Origin: Winogradskyella sp. UBA3174
GTDB lineage: Bacteria > Bacteroidota > Bacteroidia > Flavobacteriales > Flavobacteriaceae
DNA: 42,149 bases
Assembly: GCF_002364335.1 (NCBI RefSeq)
Contig: NZ_DEXW01000054.1
Coordinates: 1 to 42,149, forward strand
Reading direction: 5' to 3'
Positions 8,767 through 16,542 of the stretch are shown here, in pieces. Positions within the stretch are counted from its first letter, which is position 1, and each line of letters begins with the position of its first letter. The position numbers and the translations under genes were made by a program. The notes below the pieces were generated by a model. The model was given only the letters and a program-made list of their open reading frames with translations, searched no databases and was not told the origin of the DNA.

Positions 8767-10026
8767 TTATTCAATTCTTAAAGCATCTATTGGCTTCATT
8801 TTGGTTGCATTATTAGCCGGAATTAAACCTGCCAATAGTCCTGAAACAGTCAATAAAGTTATAGCTGTTATAATAACTTGCATACCTACACTTGGATTTA
8901 TAAAATTCTGAACAGGCCCATTTTGTTCAATTAAATAGTTCAATAGCCAAATCATAGCTGCAGAAAATACGACTCCAGTCATACCTGAAATAATTGTTAG
9001 AATTAAACTTTCTTGCAGGATTTGTGATTTAATATTCCATGGCGATGCTCCAAGAGCACGCCTTACACCTATCTCTTTGGTACGTTCTTTTACCGAAATA
9101 AGCATTATATTACTAATACCAATAATTCCAGATAATAAAATAAGTGCTCCTACAAAATATCCGACTACAGATAGAATACTAAAAAGCCCTGATATCTTTT
9201 TAAACTCTAAAGACTGATCGCGATGTCCTAAAGCACGCATATCATTAGGATGAACGTTATGTCTCGCTTTTAGAAAACTAAATATAGATTCCTTGAGTTC
9301 TGTAATATCGAAAGCATCGAAAGCAGTTATAACCATATAATAAATTCGATCTCCTTGATTGAAGGCTTGGTTAAAAGTCGTAAAAGGAATAATTATAGCA
9401 TTAGCCTCTTCCTCAGCATCCCCTTGACTATTTGGCTTTTTAAAGGTTCCAACCACCATAAAATTAACGCCATTGATTTCAATATAAGAGCCTATAACGG
9501 TTTCTTCCTTATCGTATAAACCTGCAATCACATCGACACCTATAACACAAACCTTTCGCTTAGCTTCTATATCAGAATAGCTCACAAAGCGACCCTCAAG
9601 AATATCCATGGGTTCTTGCTTAATATAATCTGGATAGTCGCCAAAAATTCCAAAAGCACCAATTTTAGTTCCTCTTATGACATTATTTCCTCCACGATAG
9701 CCTCCAAGCTTATTTCTTGGAGAAGCATACTTTATCTCAGGAAATTGAGTTTTTAATGCTTCAATATCATCTAACTTATAGCTAAAACGTCTGCGCCTTG
9801 GCAAACCTTTATAAGCTATTGAAGTACCTTGCGACCAAGTCAAAATAGAATTCGTGGCAAAATCACTAAACTCAACCGTTGCACCATTTTTTAAACCATT
9901 TGTTAAAGCTAGTAATAACACCAAAATGGTAATTCCCCAAAACACACCAAACGCTGTCAATAAGGTTCTAAACTTATTAGCAGTTAGACTCTCTAGTATC
10001 TCGTTCCAACGGTCTTTACTAAACAT
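8767..10026 (-). CDS. MacB-type ABC transporter permease (second)
   Basis: 419 residues. One N-terminal membrane helix (about 18-42, FRTLLTAFGVFWGITILVLL) is followed by a periplasmic MacB core domain (about 45-270), then three C-terminal FtsX-type helices (about 285-310, 340-365 and 380-400). The cytoplasmic coupling motif VKERTKEIGVRRALGASP sits between helices 2 and 3. MacB-type permeases act by mechanotransmission: ATP hydrolysis drives periplasmic movement that pushes substrate into TolC. It starts 1 bp after the preceding permease ends, so the two are probably translationally linked and form a heterodimer. Confidence 0.92.
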   Translation of the reverse strand: MFSKDRWNEILESLTANKFRTLLTAFGVFWGITILVLLLALTNGLKNGATVEFSDFATNSILTWSQGTSIAYKGLPRRRRFSYKLDDIEALKTQFPEIKYASPRNKLGGYRGGNNVIRGTKIGAFGIFGDYPDYIKQEPMDILEGRFVSYSDIEAKRKVCVIGVDVIAGLYDKEETVIGSYIEINGVNFMVVGTFKKPNSQGDAEEEANAIIIPFTTFNQAFNQGDRIYYMVITAFDAFDITELKESIFSFLKARHNVHPNDMRALGHRDQSLEFKKISGLFSILSVVGYFVGALILLSGIIGISNIMLISVKERTKEIGVRRALGASPWNIKSQILQESLILTIISGMTGVVFSAAMIWLLNYLIEQNGPVQNFINPSVGMQVIITAITLLTVSGLLAGLIPANNATKMKPIDALRIE

Positions 10027-10027
10027 A

Positions 10028-11272
10028 TTATTCGTCTTTTAGTGCTACAATAGGTTTTATTTTTGCTGCCCGATACGCAGGAATAAAACCTGCTAAAGTT
10101 CCTGCAGCTACCAATATAAAAACCGTAATAAGTGCTGTATAAAAATCTACCTGTGGGTATTTAATAAAATCACTTTCAATTGTTGGCCCTACAAACTCAA
10201 GTAGCCCAAGACCTATAACCAAGCCGAATAAGCCTGAGAACATCGTTACGAAAATAGATTCTTGTAAAATCATACCAATAATGGAAAGTGGTTCCGCCCC
10301 TAATGCTTTTCTTATGCCAATCTCCTTGGTGCGTTCTTTAACAATAATGATCATAATATTACCTACACTTACAATACCAGCTATGATTGTACCAATACCT
10401 ACAAACCAAAAAATAGCCTTAATCATATCACTTAATGAATAGATTTTTTGGGCTTTTTCCAATGTATTGTCAACTCGTATCGCGGCTCTATCGTTTGGCG
10501 CAATGGTGTATTTTGTTCTGATGTCACTCTCAATACTTGCAACTAGGTTTTGTGAAAATGCAACAGTGTCATCAAAATTATCTAACATTGCAACGGTAAA
10601 AGACATATCTCTTATATCAGTACCTCCATTAAACGCAATTTGAGCTGAGGTCAATGGAATGAATACCTGGCTTTCTTCACGTTCTCCACCTGGATCGCCA
10701 TAAACGCCTACAACCTTAAAATTAACGCCCTTTACAGATACTGTTTCCCCAATTGGGCTTTTACCCTTAAATAATTCGGTTTTTGTTTTATTGCTAACTA
10801 CAATAATTTTTCGCGCTTCATTAATATCTCCTTCATTTATAAAACGTCCTTCCGTTATGCTGGCCTTTGCAATAAATTGGTAGTCTGGATCCACACCTCT
10901 AATGTAAAAATTTCCAAATTCGTTTTTATAAACTAATTGAGATCCCCAACTAGAATAACCGCCAGATTTGTATTCTAAATAATCGCCATAGGTATTAGAA
11001 ATATTCTCGAAATCCTCATTTTTTAATTGGATACGCCTGTTAGGGTTAAGACCTTTGTATTGTTTTGTAGTACGGCCCGCTCTTACACTTATTTTATTGG
11101 TAGCATCTCCAGAAAACTTCTCTTTAACGCCATTCTGAACACCCGTACTAAACCCGAGAAGTACTATAAAGATAAAAATACCTGAAGCCACAGAAACCCC
11201 TGTAAGAATAGTTCTTAACTTATTTTTACTTAACGTCTGAAATATTTCTTGCCAACGTTCTATATCAAACAT
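10028..11272 (-). CDS. MacB-type ABC transporter permease (first)
   Basis: 414 residues with the same plan as its neighbour: N-terminal helix (about 18-42, LRTILTGVSVASGIFIFIVL), periplasmic core domain (about 45-270), three C-terminal helices, and the coupling motif VKERTKEIGIRKALGAEP. The start overlaps the ATPase gene by 8 bp. Two different permease subunits with one ATPase imply a heterodimeric transporter with a shared ATPase homodimer. Classical MacB has the ATPase and permease fused; here they are separate, as is usual in Bacteroidota. Confidence 0.92.
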   Translation of the reverse strand: MFDIERWQEIFQTLSKNKLRTILTGVSVASGIFIFIVLLGFSTGVQNGVKEKFSGDATNKISVRAGRTTKQYKGLNPNRRIQLKNEDFENISNTYGDYLEYKSGGYSSWGSQLVYKNEFGNFYIRGVDPDYQFIAKASITEGRFINEGDINEARKIIVVSNKTKTELFKGKSPIGETVSVKGVNFKVVGVYGDPGGEREESQVFIPLTSAQIAFNGGTDIRDMSFTVAMLDNFDDTVAFSQNLVASIESDIRTKYTIAPNDRAAIRVDNTLEKAQKIYSLSDMIKAIFWFVGIGTIIAGIVSVGNIMIIIVKERTKEIGIRKALGAEPLSIIGMILQESIFVTMFSGLFGLVIGLGLLEFVGPTIESDFIKYPQVDFYTALITVFILVAAGTLAGFIPAYRAAKIKPIVALKDE

Positions 11273-11966
11273 TTTGTTTGGCTCTAATTTGTTCTACTTT
11301 ACTATCATCTATAATAACACCATCTTTTAGATTAACAATACGCTTAGTCATGTGTGCAATGTCATCTTCATGTGTAACTATTAAAATAGTTTTCCCTTCA
11401 TCATTTATACCCTGTATAAGATCCATAACCTCATAAGACGTTTTACTATCTAAAGCTCCTGTAGGCTCATCTGCTAACAAAACCTTTGGATTACTAGCTA
11501 AAGCTCTTGCTATTGCTACGCGCTGTTTTTGACCTCCAGACATTTCACTTGGTAAATGGTGAGACCATTGTGCTAAACCCACTTTTTCTAAATAATGTTC
11601 AGCTTTTTCCATACGCTCTTGGCGCTTTAACCCTTGATAATATAATGGGAGCGCAACATTATCTAAAGCAGACTTATAATTTATTAAATTGAAAGATTGA
11701 AAGATGAATCCTAAAAATTTATTTCTGTACTGTGCAGCAATTTTTTCGTTTAAGTTCTTTATGGGAACACCATCGAGAATATACTGGCCTTGATCGGCCT
11801 CATCTAACATTCCTAAAATATTTAGTAAAGTAGACTTCCCTGAGCCTGAAGATCCCATTATTGATACAAGTTCACCTTCCTTAACATTAAAGTTTATTCC
11901 TTTAAGTACATGCAGAGAATTACTTCCCATTTGGTAAGACTTATGTAAATCTTTAATTTGAATCAT
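11265..11966 (-). CDS. ABC transporter ATP-binding protein (MacB/LolD family)
   Basis: 233 residues from the ATG at 11964-11966 (MIQIKDLHKSYQMG). A TTG 24 bp upstream would add MHAQTKYT, but the promoter box at 11998-12005 leaves almost no leader for it. All nucleotide-binding motifs are present: Walker A GSSGSGKST (about 38-46), Q-loop FQSFNLINY, signature MSGGQKQRVAIARAL, Walker B VLLADEPTGALD and the H-loop VTHE. It is the first gene of the efflux operon and powers the two permeases. LolD (lipoprotein sorting) is the main alternative, but the membrane-fusion and TolC genes downstream argue for efflux. Confidence 0.93.
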   Translation of the reverse strand: MIQIKDLHKSYQMGSNSLHVLKGINFNVKEGELVSIMGSSGSGKSTLLNILGMLDEADQGQYILDGVPIKNLNEKIAAQYRNKFLGFIFQSFNLINYKSALDNVALPLYYQGLKRQERMEKAEHYLEKVGLAQWSHHLPSEMSGGQKQRVAIARALASNPKVLLADEPTGALDSKTSYEVMDLIQGINDEGKTILIVTHEDDIAHMTKRIVNLKDGVIIDDSKVEQIRAKQNV

Positions 11967-11997
11967 AGTGTACTTAGTTTGCGCATGCAATTTTAAG

Positions 11998-12026
11998 CAA
12001 ATCTATGAGTTCTTTATCCCAACAAA
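11998..12026 (-). promoter_or_regulatory. Promoter of the efflux operon
   Basis: Read on the minus strand, a TTTG -33 element (12023-12026) and a perfect TAnnTTTG -7 box (TAGATTTG, 11998-12005) are separated by 17 bp. This fits the flavobacterial primary sigma consensus. Predicted transcription start is near 11993, about 27 bp before the ATPase ATG. Confidence 0.6.
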
Positions 12027-12091
12027 TTGTTAAGACTTCCTTTTAGAAATACTCATGATTAAGACTATTTAAGATGAAAGATGTTACAGCC

Positions 12092-12331
12092 TTAATCTAT
12101 ATTTTCAGATTTAGTCGGCTTATTGAATTTTCTGTATACATAAAAACCTATAGAACCTACCAAAATATAAGGTATTGCCATAAGATAAACTATACCATTG
12201 TTTATACCTTCTGCAGCAGATTGATCTTCGCCACTTTCTAAAACAGCTCTGCACATAGCACATTGTGCCTCTACATCTAAAGTAAAGAAGACAGCTAATA
12301 ATAGAAGTAATATGTTTAATTTAGTTTTCAA
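12092..12331 (-). CDS. 79-residue membrane protein with CAMC motif, in the oxidase assembly operon
   Basis: The start is a TTG at 12329-12331; an in-frame stop lies just upstream, so no ATG is possible. It has a signal peptide (about 1-22), then QCAMCRAVLESG with a Cys-x2-Cys right after the cleavage region, a loop, one membrane helix (about 46-66, VYLMAIPYILVGSIGFYVY) and a short basic tail. The CxxC would face the periplasm. It lies 3 bp after the DUF420 gene and is last in the SCO1 operon. I do not recognise a named family; a metal-binding or redox role in oxidase assembly is inferred from the motif and neighbours only. Confidence 0.75.
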   Translation of the reverse strand: MKTKLNILLLLLAVFFTLDVEAQCAMCRAVLESGEDQSAAEGINNGIVYLMAIPYILVGSIGFYVYRKFNKPTKSENID

Positions 12332-12334
12332 TAC

Positions 12335-12880
12335 TTAAATATAATATGGAGAAATCATAACATAAACGACGACCCCTGTTATTGCAACGTATAACCACAT
12401 AGGAAATGTAATTTTAGCAATTTTTTTGTGACGCTCTATATTGTTAGTTATTGCTCTTACATAGGTTATTAATACGAAAGGAATAATAACAATAGACAAT
12501 ACTATGTGCGTAAATAGAATAAAATAATAGACGTATTTAATACTTCCTTCTCCACCAAATTTAGTAGAATCACTCGTCATGTGATAAGCTACATACATCA
12601 CTAAGAAAAGCACAGAAAGGGTTATTGCAGACTTCATAAGTCTTTCATGTAGCTTTATATTTTTTTTCTTGATAGCAATAATAGCCGCGATTAACAGTAT
12701 TGCTGTTAAGCCATTAGTGGTTGCATAAATTGGTGGCAGGAAACTTAAAGGCTCTACTTCTATACCAAAGTCTTGAAGTTTAACTCTAGATAGAACAGCG
12801 ACCACCAAAGGAATTATTATCGCTAGAGCAATAATCCACTTATTATATATTTTTTCTTTTTCTAAATCGATAGTATTCAT
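12335..12880 (-). CDS. DUF420 membrane protein (CtaM/YozB-like), oxidase assembly
   Basis: 181 residues with five hydrophobic helices (about 16-34, 52-68, 82-100, 120-145 and 157-177) and conserved intramembrane His residues (KLHERLM, MYVAYHMTSD and FTHIVLSIVI). This matches DUF420. In Firmicutes a DUF420 protein (CtaM) is needed for aa3-type oxidase activity, and its position next to SCO1 supports the same role here. It starts 2 bp after the SCO1 stop, so it is probably translationally coupled. Confidence 0.88.
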   Translation of the reverse strand: MNTIDLEKEKIYNKWIIALAIIIPLVVAVLSRVKLQDFGIEVEPLSFLPPIYATTNGLTAILLIAAIIAIKKKNIKLHERLMKSAITLSVLFLVMYVAYHMTSDSTKFGGEGSIKYVYYFILFTHIVLSIVIIPFVLITYVRAITNNIERHKKIAKITFPMWLYVAITGVVVYVMISPYYI

Positions 12881-12882
12881 AA

Positions 12883-13638
12883 TTACTCTTTCAATAGTTT
12901 AGCAATATCTTCTTTTAAAATTGTGATTTCTTGTACATACCCATCTTCATCTTCACCGTCAGCCTCAGGAACAAAACCTCTATAAAAAATCTTTGGGTTT
13001 CCAAAATCATCTTTTCTTGAACGTACAAAACCCTCTTTGTCTATTAAGGCAAAATCTCCAGAATGCTCAAACCCAAATTCATCTTGGGTGTCCCCAACAA
13101 AAATGTTAAATCCAATATTTGCTAATTTAAAAATCTCGTCACGGTCACCAGTCATTAAATTCCAGTGCGGATTTGTAACACCATAGTTTTCTGCATATTC
13201 TTTTAATACTTCTTGAGTGTCTACCTTAGGCATAATAGAAAATGACGCAACTCCAAAATCATCAAAATCTGTAAATTGGTTCTGAATTTCTACTAAATTT
13301 CGGTTCATTGGAGCACAAATTGTTGGGCATGTTGTAAAAAAGAACTCTACAACATAAACTTTACCCAAATAATCTTCATTTGTGATCATTTTCCCATCTT
13401 GATTTATAAAACTAAACGTTGGTACTTTTTTAGGTGTCCCATTAATTTCGATATAAGCTAAATCACTTTTATTTGTTTGTTTTGATGTTTTAGCGGTAGA
13501 AACATCTTCGCTTCTACTTCCGTCTCTAGTTACATCTCCACTATTAAAACGGTCTATAATTTTAGGAACAAAAATAATTCCGAATATTAGAATTATGAAT
13601 GTAATACCTACGTACGAATAACTTGTTTTTTTACTCAT
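12883..13638 (-). CDS. SCO1/SenC family copper chaperone for cytochrome oxidase
   Basis: 251 residues. An N-terminal membrane anchor (about 7-27) and a charged linker precede a thioredoxin-like domain (about 65-250). The copper ligands are visible: Cys-x3-Cys in FFFTTCPTICAPMNRN and the distal His in FGFEHSGDFALIDKEG. SCO proteins deliver copper to, or reduce, the CuA site of oxidase subunit II in the periplasm. The target is probably CoxB, encoded at 37460-38518. The start overlaps the preceding gene by 8 bp. Confidence 0.93.
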   Translation of the reverse strand: MSKKTSYSYVGITFIILIFGIIFVPKIIDRFNSGDVTRDGSRSEDVSTAKTSKQTNKSDLAYIEINGTPKKVPTFSFINQDGKMITNEDYLGKVYVVEFFFTTCPTICAPMNRNLVEIQNQFTDFDDFGVASFSIMPKVDTQEVLKEYAENYGVTNPHWNLMTGDRDEIFKLANIGFNIFVGDTQDEFGFEHSGDFALIDKEGFVRSRKDDFGNPKIFYRGFVPEADGEDEDGYVQEITILKEDIAKLLKE

Positions 13639-14350
13639 CTGTTTGTTTTAAATCTTTATCTCTTCTTGTATTTGAATCCTCAAATTTTCCTTTTCGTTTT
13701 TGACGGTATTCAGTAAAAAGAATACGTATATCATCGCTCATCATATTTTTAATCTCGGCGACTTCAATCATATCGTACGAATAAACGCTAAAAGCAGGTT
13801 TATTATCCTCTACTTGCTTCTCATCTCTACCATCTAGTCTTCCACGTTGGTTTAAATCTTTATCTATTATAAATACATTATCTGTGGACAGATCTTCGTT
13901 TAACGGACTCTTAAATTTGAGGTTATTATAAAGTATCTTAATTTTTGCTTCTGTTCCAAAAGCATAGTGCCAAAATCTTAAATCTTCGTATGTGTTTATT
14001 TCTTTTTTAAGCTCTTTTACATCATCTTCTGTACCTTCTGGAACGACAATAACAATCTGAAATTTTTTAAAACCCTTAAACTTATCATAGACTAACTCTT
14101 TAAGGTTAGAAGCTGCTATAGACTTTTTTAATGGTGATTTTCCTAAGAATCCTAAAACAGTAATGTTGTCTTTTAAGAAAACAGAATCCGCTCTGTCTGT
14201 GTAGAAATATTCCATATCAGAGACGTTTTCATTAACAACATCTAAAGGGTCATAATTATGTTTGGCAGGATAAAGCATTAATAAAAAAGCAACAGGTAAG
14301 AAGAATAAAATACCCAATACTATGTTACGTTTTACTTTGCTTATTTTCAT
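13631..14350 (-). CDS. Membrane-anchored SCO-like protein without the copper cysteines
   Basis: 239 residues: an N-terminal membrane helix (about 9-27) and a periplasmic domain of about 190 residues. Segments resemble a thioredoxin/SCO fold: a first strand NITVLGFLGKSP where SCO1 has VVEFFFTTCPTIC, a helix, a second strand KFQIVIVVPEG, and a late strand DNVFIIDKDLNQRGRLDG matching SCO1's ALIDKEGFVRSR. No cysteine occurs anywhere in it, so copper binding by the SCO mode is impossible. It overlaps SCO1 by 8 bp. The fold is my inference; no named family is recognised. A 21-bp terminator-like hairpin ends only 5 bp before the ATG. Confidence 0.7.
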   Translation of the reverse strand: MKISKVKRNIVLGILFFLPVAFLLMLYPAKHNYDPLDVVNENVSDMEYFYTDRADSVFLKDNITVLGFLGKSPLKKSIAASNLKELVYDKFKGFKKFQIVIVVPEGTEDDVKELKKEINTYEDLRFWHYAFGTEAKIKILYNNLKFKSPLNEDLSTDNVFIIDKDLNQRGRLDGRDEKQVEDNKPAFSVYSYDMIEVAEIKNMMSDDIRILFTEYRQKRKGKFEDSNTRRDKDLKQTDE

Positions 14351-14354
14351 AATG

Positions 14355-14362
14355 CAAAAATA
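14355..14362 (-). promoter_or_regulatory. Candidate -7 box overlapping a terminator T-tract
   Basis: On the minus strand TATTTTTG matches TAnnTTTG and ends 4 bp before the ATG at 14350, implying a leaderless transcript if used. It overlaps the base of the 14356-14401 hairpin. The -33 element is weak, and TTTTTG is expected after a terminator by chance. Confidence 0.3.
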
Positions 14363-14401
14363 ATAAAAGGTGGTTTAGAAAAACCACCTTTTATTATTTT
14401 T
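14356..14401 (-). terminator. 21-bp perfect hairpin between oxidase subunit IV and the SCO genes
   Basis: Arms 14356-14376 and 14381-14401 are perfectly complementary, with a 4-base loop and a GGTGG/CCACC core. On the minus strand a TTTTT run closes the stem. It ends the ctaB-cox III-IV transcription unit, or attenuates reading into the SCO genes. Confidence 0.75.
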
Positions 14402-14443
14402 TAACACTAAGACTATACTCAGTGTAAACTATATATAATAAGT

Positions 14444-14890
14444 CTAAAAATCTCGTTTGATTAATGCATCTTCAGAATTGTATACACCAAAGACATAACC
14501 ACCTTCTTGTAATAGGATAAACATTAAATAACAAATAAGGAATACAGCTGTCCAAACTACCATTTTTCTCATACTACCAGTCTCATCTCGCATGTGCATA
14601 AAGTCCCATGTGATATAATAGGCCTTAACAATCGTTAATACTATAAAGATTAAGTTTAAGCTCTTCATATATATAATTGGAGACAATATGATATTACCTA
14701 TCATAGCAAGGAATCCACCTTCAAAAGGATCTATTAACGGAGACATTAAAATGTCTGGCTTATATATACCTAATACCACCTCTACAGCAGTGAGTACAGT
14801 AAGGAAAAACAAGACACCCCAAATTTTCTGTGTGTTAGACTTAAATTTCCAAAGCCCTCTAAATATTTCTAATTTATGTTCGTGCGCCAT
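14444..14890 (-). CDS. Cytochrome c oxidase subunit IV family protein
   Basis: 148 residues with three membrane helices (about 22-42, 63-88 and 110-130) and a mostly polar N-terminus (AHEHKLEIFRGLWKFKSNTQ). The pattern and the YYITWDFMHMRDET segment after helix 2 fit the prokaryotic subunit IV (COX4_pro) family. These small subunits stabilise heme-copper oxidases. It lies 20 bp after the longer subunit III gene and is last before the 14356-14401 hairpin. Confidence 0.87.
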   Translation of the reverse strand: MAHEHKLEIFRGLWKFKSNTQKIWGVLFFLTVLTAVEVVLGIYKPDILMSPLIDPFEGGFLAMIGNIILSPIIYMKSLNLIFIVLTIVKAYYITWDFMHMRDETGSMRKMVVWTAVFLICYLMFILLQEGGYVFGVYNSEDALIKRDF

Positions 14891-14910
14891 AACGTAATCT
14901 TAATTTCTTT

Positions 14911-15915
14911 TTAAACTAAATAGAAGAATGTAAATACAAATACCCATACTAAATCTACAAAGTGCCAGTATAGACCAACTTTTTCGACCATCTCATAACT
15001 CCCTCTTCTTTCATAAGTTCCGAGAATAACATTAAAGAATATAATAATATTAATTACTACACCAGAGAACACGTGGAATCCGTGAAAGCCAGTTATAAAA
15101 AAGAAGAAATCACCGAATAATGCTGTTCCATATTCGTTAACTTTAAGATTAGCTCCTTTGACAACAAGCTTACCATTATTCTTTATTTGTTTTAACGACT
15201 CTTCTCTAGATAGTACTGTTTTCTCACCTTCTTCATTAATAATTTGATTTCTCACCAAAATATTAGGATTGGCAGCTAAGCCATCATATATCTCATTTAC
15301 AGAATAAGGAGGCAACGATTCTTCAGTCACAAACCAAAGACCATTTTTACGCTCATGCTGTACACGTTCTGTGTGTTGTAGTACTGCAAAATCATCTATA
15401 GAAATACGCTTAAACTTCTCTTCTCCGTCTTCGGTAATATACTCTCCAAATTGAAGAATATTACCGCCCTTAGTCTGAACAGCTCCATATTCTCCTTGAA
15501 TAAATGTTGCCCATTCCCAAGCTTGTGAGCCGACGAAAGTAGCTCCAAAAATAATAGTAAGAAACATATATATCGTAACCTTTCCTTTATTCATATGGTG
15601 ACCTGCATCTACTGCTAACACCATAGTTACAGAAGATATTATAAGAATAAAAGTCATAAATGCAACATAGATCATTGGTCTATCCACACCGTCATGAATA
15701 AATGGTAAGTGTGTAAACACTTCATCTGCAATTGGCCATTCATTTATAAACTTGAATCTTGAAAAACCATAAGCGGCCAAGAAACCTGAAAATGTCAATG
15801 CATCTGATACAATGAAGAACCACATCATCATTTTACCATAACTTGCCTTTAGAGGTTTATTGCCACCTCCCCAAGTTTTACCTTCTGTACCAGTACTAGC
15901 TACTGTAGAATCCAT
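14911..15915 (-). CDS. Cytochrome c oxidase subunit III with large extramembrane insert
   Basis: 334 residues. Subunit III helices are visible at about 28-48, 75-100 and 110-132, then at 265-300 and 315-334. The C-terminal half carries the family signature FHGFHVFSGVV and ends YWHFVDLVWVFVFTFFYLV. About 120 hydrophilic residues (140-260) sit between the WEWATFIQ helix and the FFFFITGFHG helix, where typical subunit III has a short loop. Subunit III supports proton uptake and stability of subunit I. It is 36 bp downstream of a second subunit III gene. Confidence 0.9.
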   Translation of the reverse strand: MDSTVASTGTEGKTWGGGNKPLKASYGKMMMWFFIVSDALTFSGFLAAYGFSRFKFINEWPIADEVFTHLPFIHDGVDRPMIYVAFMTFILIISSVTMVLAVDAGHHMNKGKVTIYMFLTIIFGATFVGSQAWEWATFIQGEYGAVQTKGGNILQFGEYITEDGEEKFKRISIDDFAVLQHTERVQHERKNGLWFVTEESLPPYSVNEIYDGLAANPNILVRNQIINEEGEKTVLSREESLKQIKNNGKLVVKGANLKVNEYGTALFGDFFFFITGFHGFHVFSGVVINIIIFFNVILGTYERRGSYEMVEKVGLYWHFVDLVWVFVFTFFYLV

Positions 15916-15951
15916 AGAATTTATTTAAATTTTAAGATTTGACAAAAATAA

Positions 15952-16542
15952 TCAATTTATATATCTAAAAAAATATAAAAATAAAAAGAGAGCGACCCAT
16001 AGTATATCTATAAAATGCCAAAAATTCGCCGCCAGTTCCAAACCCAACATATTGTTGGAGTTATACTTTTGTTTAAAATGATTATAAATTACAACAATCA
16101 ATGATATAAGTCCAGCAATGACATGCGCTATATGCAACATTGCGATTAAATATATAAATGAAATTGTAACATTACTTGTTGGGCCGGTAAAATTATAACC
16201 ATCATTTATAATTTGACTAAAGCCACTAAACTGGTTGTATATAAAACCAATTCCTAATACCAAAGTAACCATTAACCATAGCGTTACCATTTGTCTATTA
16301 TTCTGGGTTAAGGCTTTTTTAGCCAAAATAAAAGTTAAGCTACTTAGTATAATAACAACGACACTAATCAAAAATGCATTTGGTAATTGAAAATCATTTA
16401 ACCAATCTTCTCGTTTACTGCTTACTATAAAGGCACTAGTTAAACCCGCAAAAGACATAATTAATGAGCCAATACCAAACCATAGCATCATCTTCTTAGA
16501 TCTTGCTCTTTTCTCTTGTTGTGTTCCTTGTGTTAAATCCAT
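15952..16542 (-). CDS. Cytochrome c oxidase subunit III family protein (short paralog)
   Basis: 196 residues with five membrane helices (about 18-40, 53-75, 85-105, 125-150 and 170-195). Subunit III motifs are present: LHIAHVIAGLISLIVVIYNH and the terminal FWHFIDILWVALFLFLYFF. It resembles the compact CyoC/CtaE type and lacks the insert of its neighbour. Its ATG follows the ctaB stop directly, so the two are surely cotranscribed. Paired short and long subunit III genes suggest both enter one complex, but one could belong to another oxidase. Confidence 0.9.
   Translation of the reverse strand: MDLTQGTQQEKRARSKKMMLWFGIGSLIMSFAGLTSAFIVSSKREDWLNDFQLPNAFLISVVVIILSSLTFILAKKALTQNNRQMVTLWLMVTLVLGIGFIYNQFSGFSQIINDGYNFTGPTSNVTISFIYLIAMLHIAHVIAGLISLIVVIYNHFKQKYNSNNMLGLELAANFWHFIDILWVALFLFLYFFRYIN

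Noticed and set aside
15943..15950. TATTTTTG between the two subunit III genes as an internal promoter
   Set aside because: No -33 element at a suitable distance and the genes are tightly linked in one operon.
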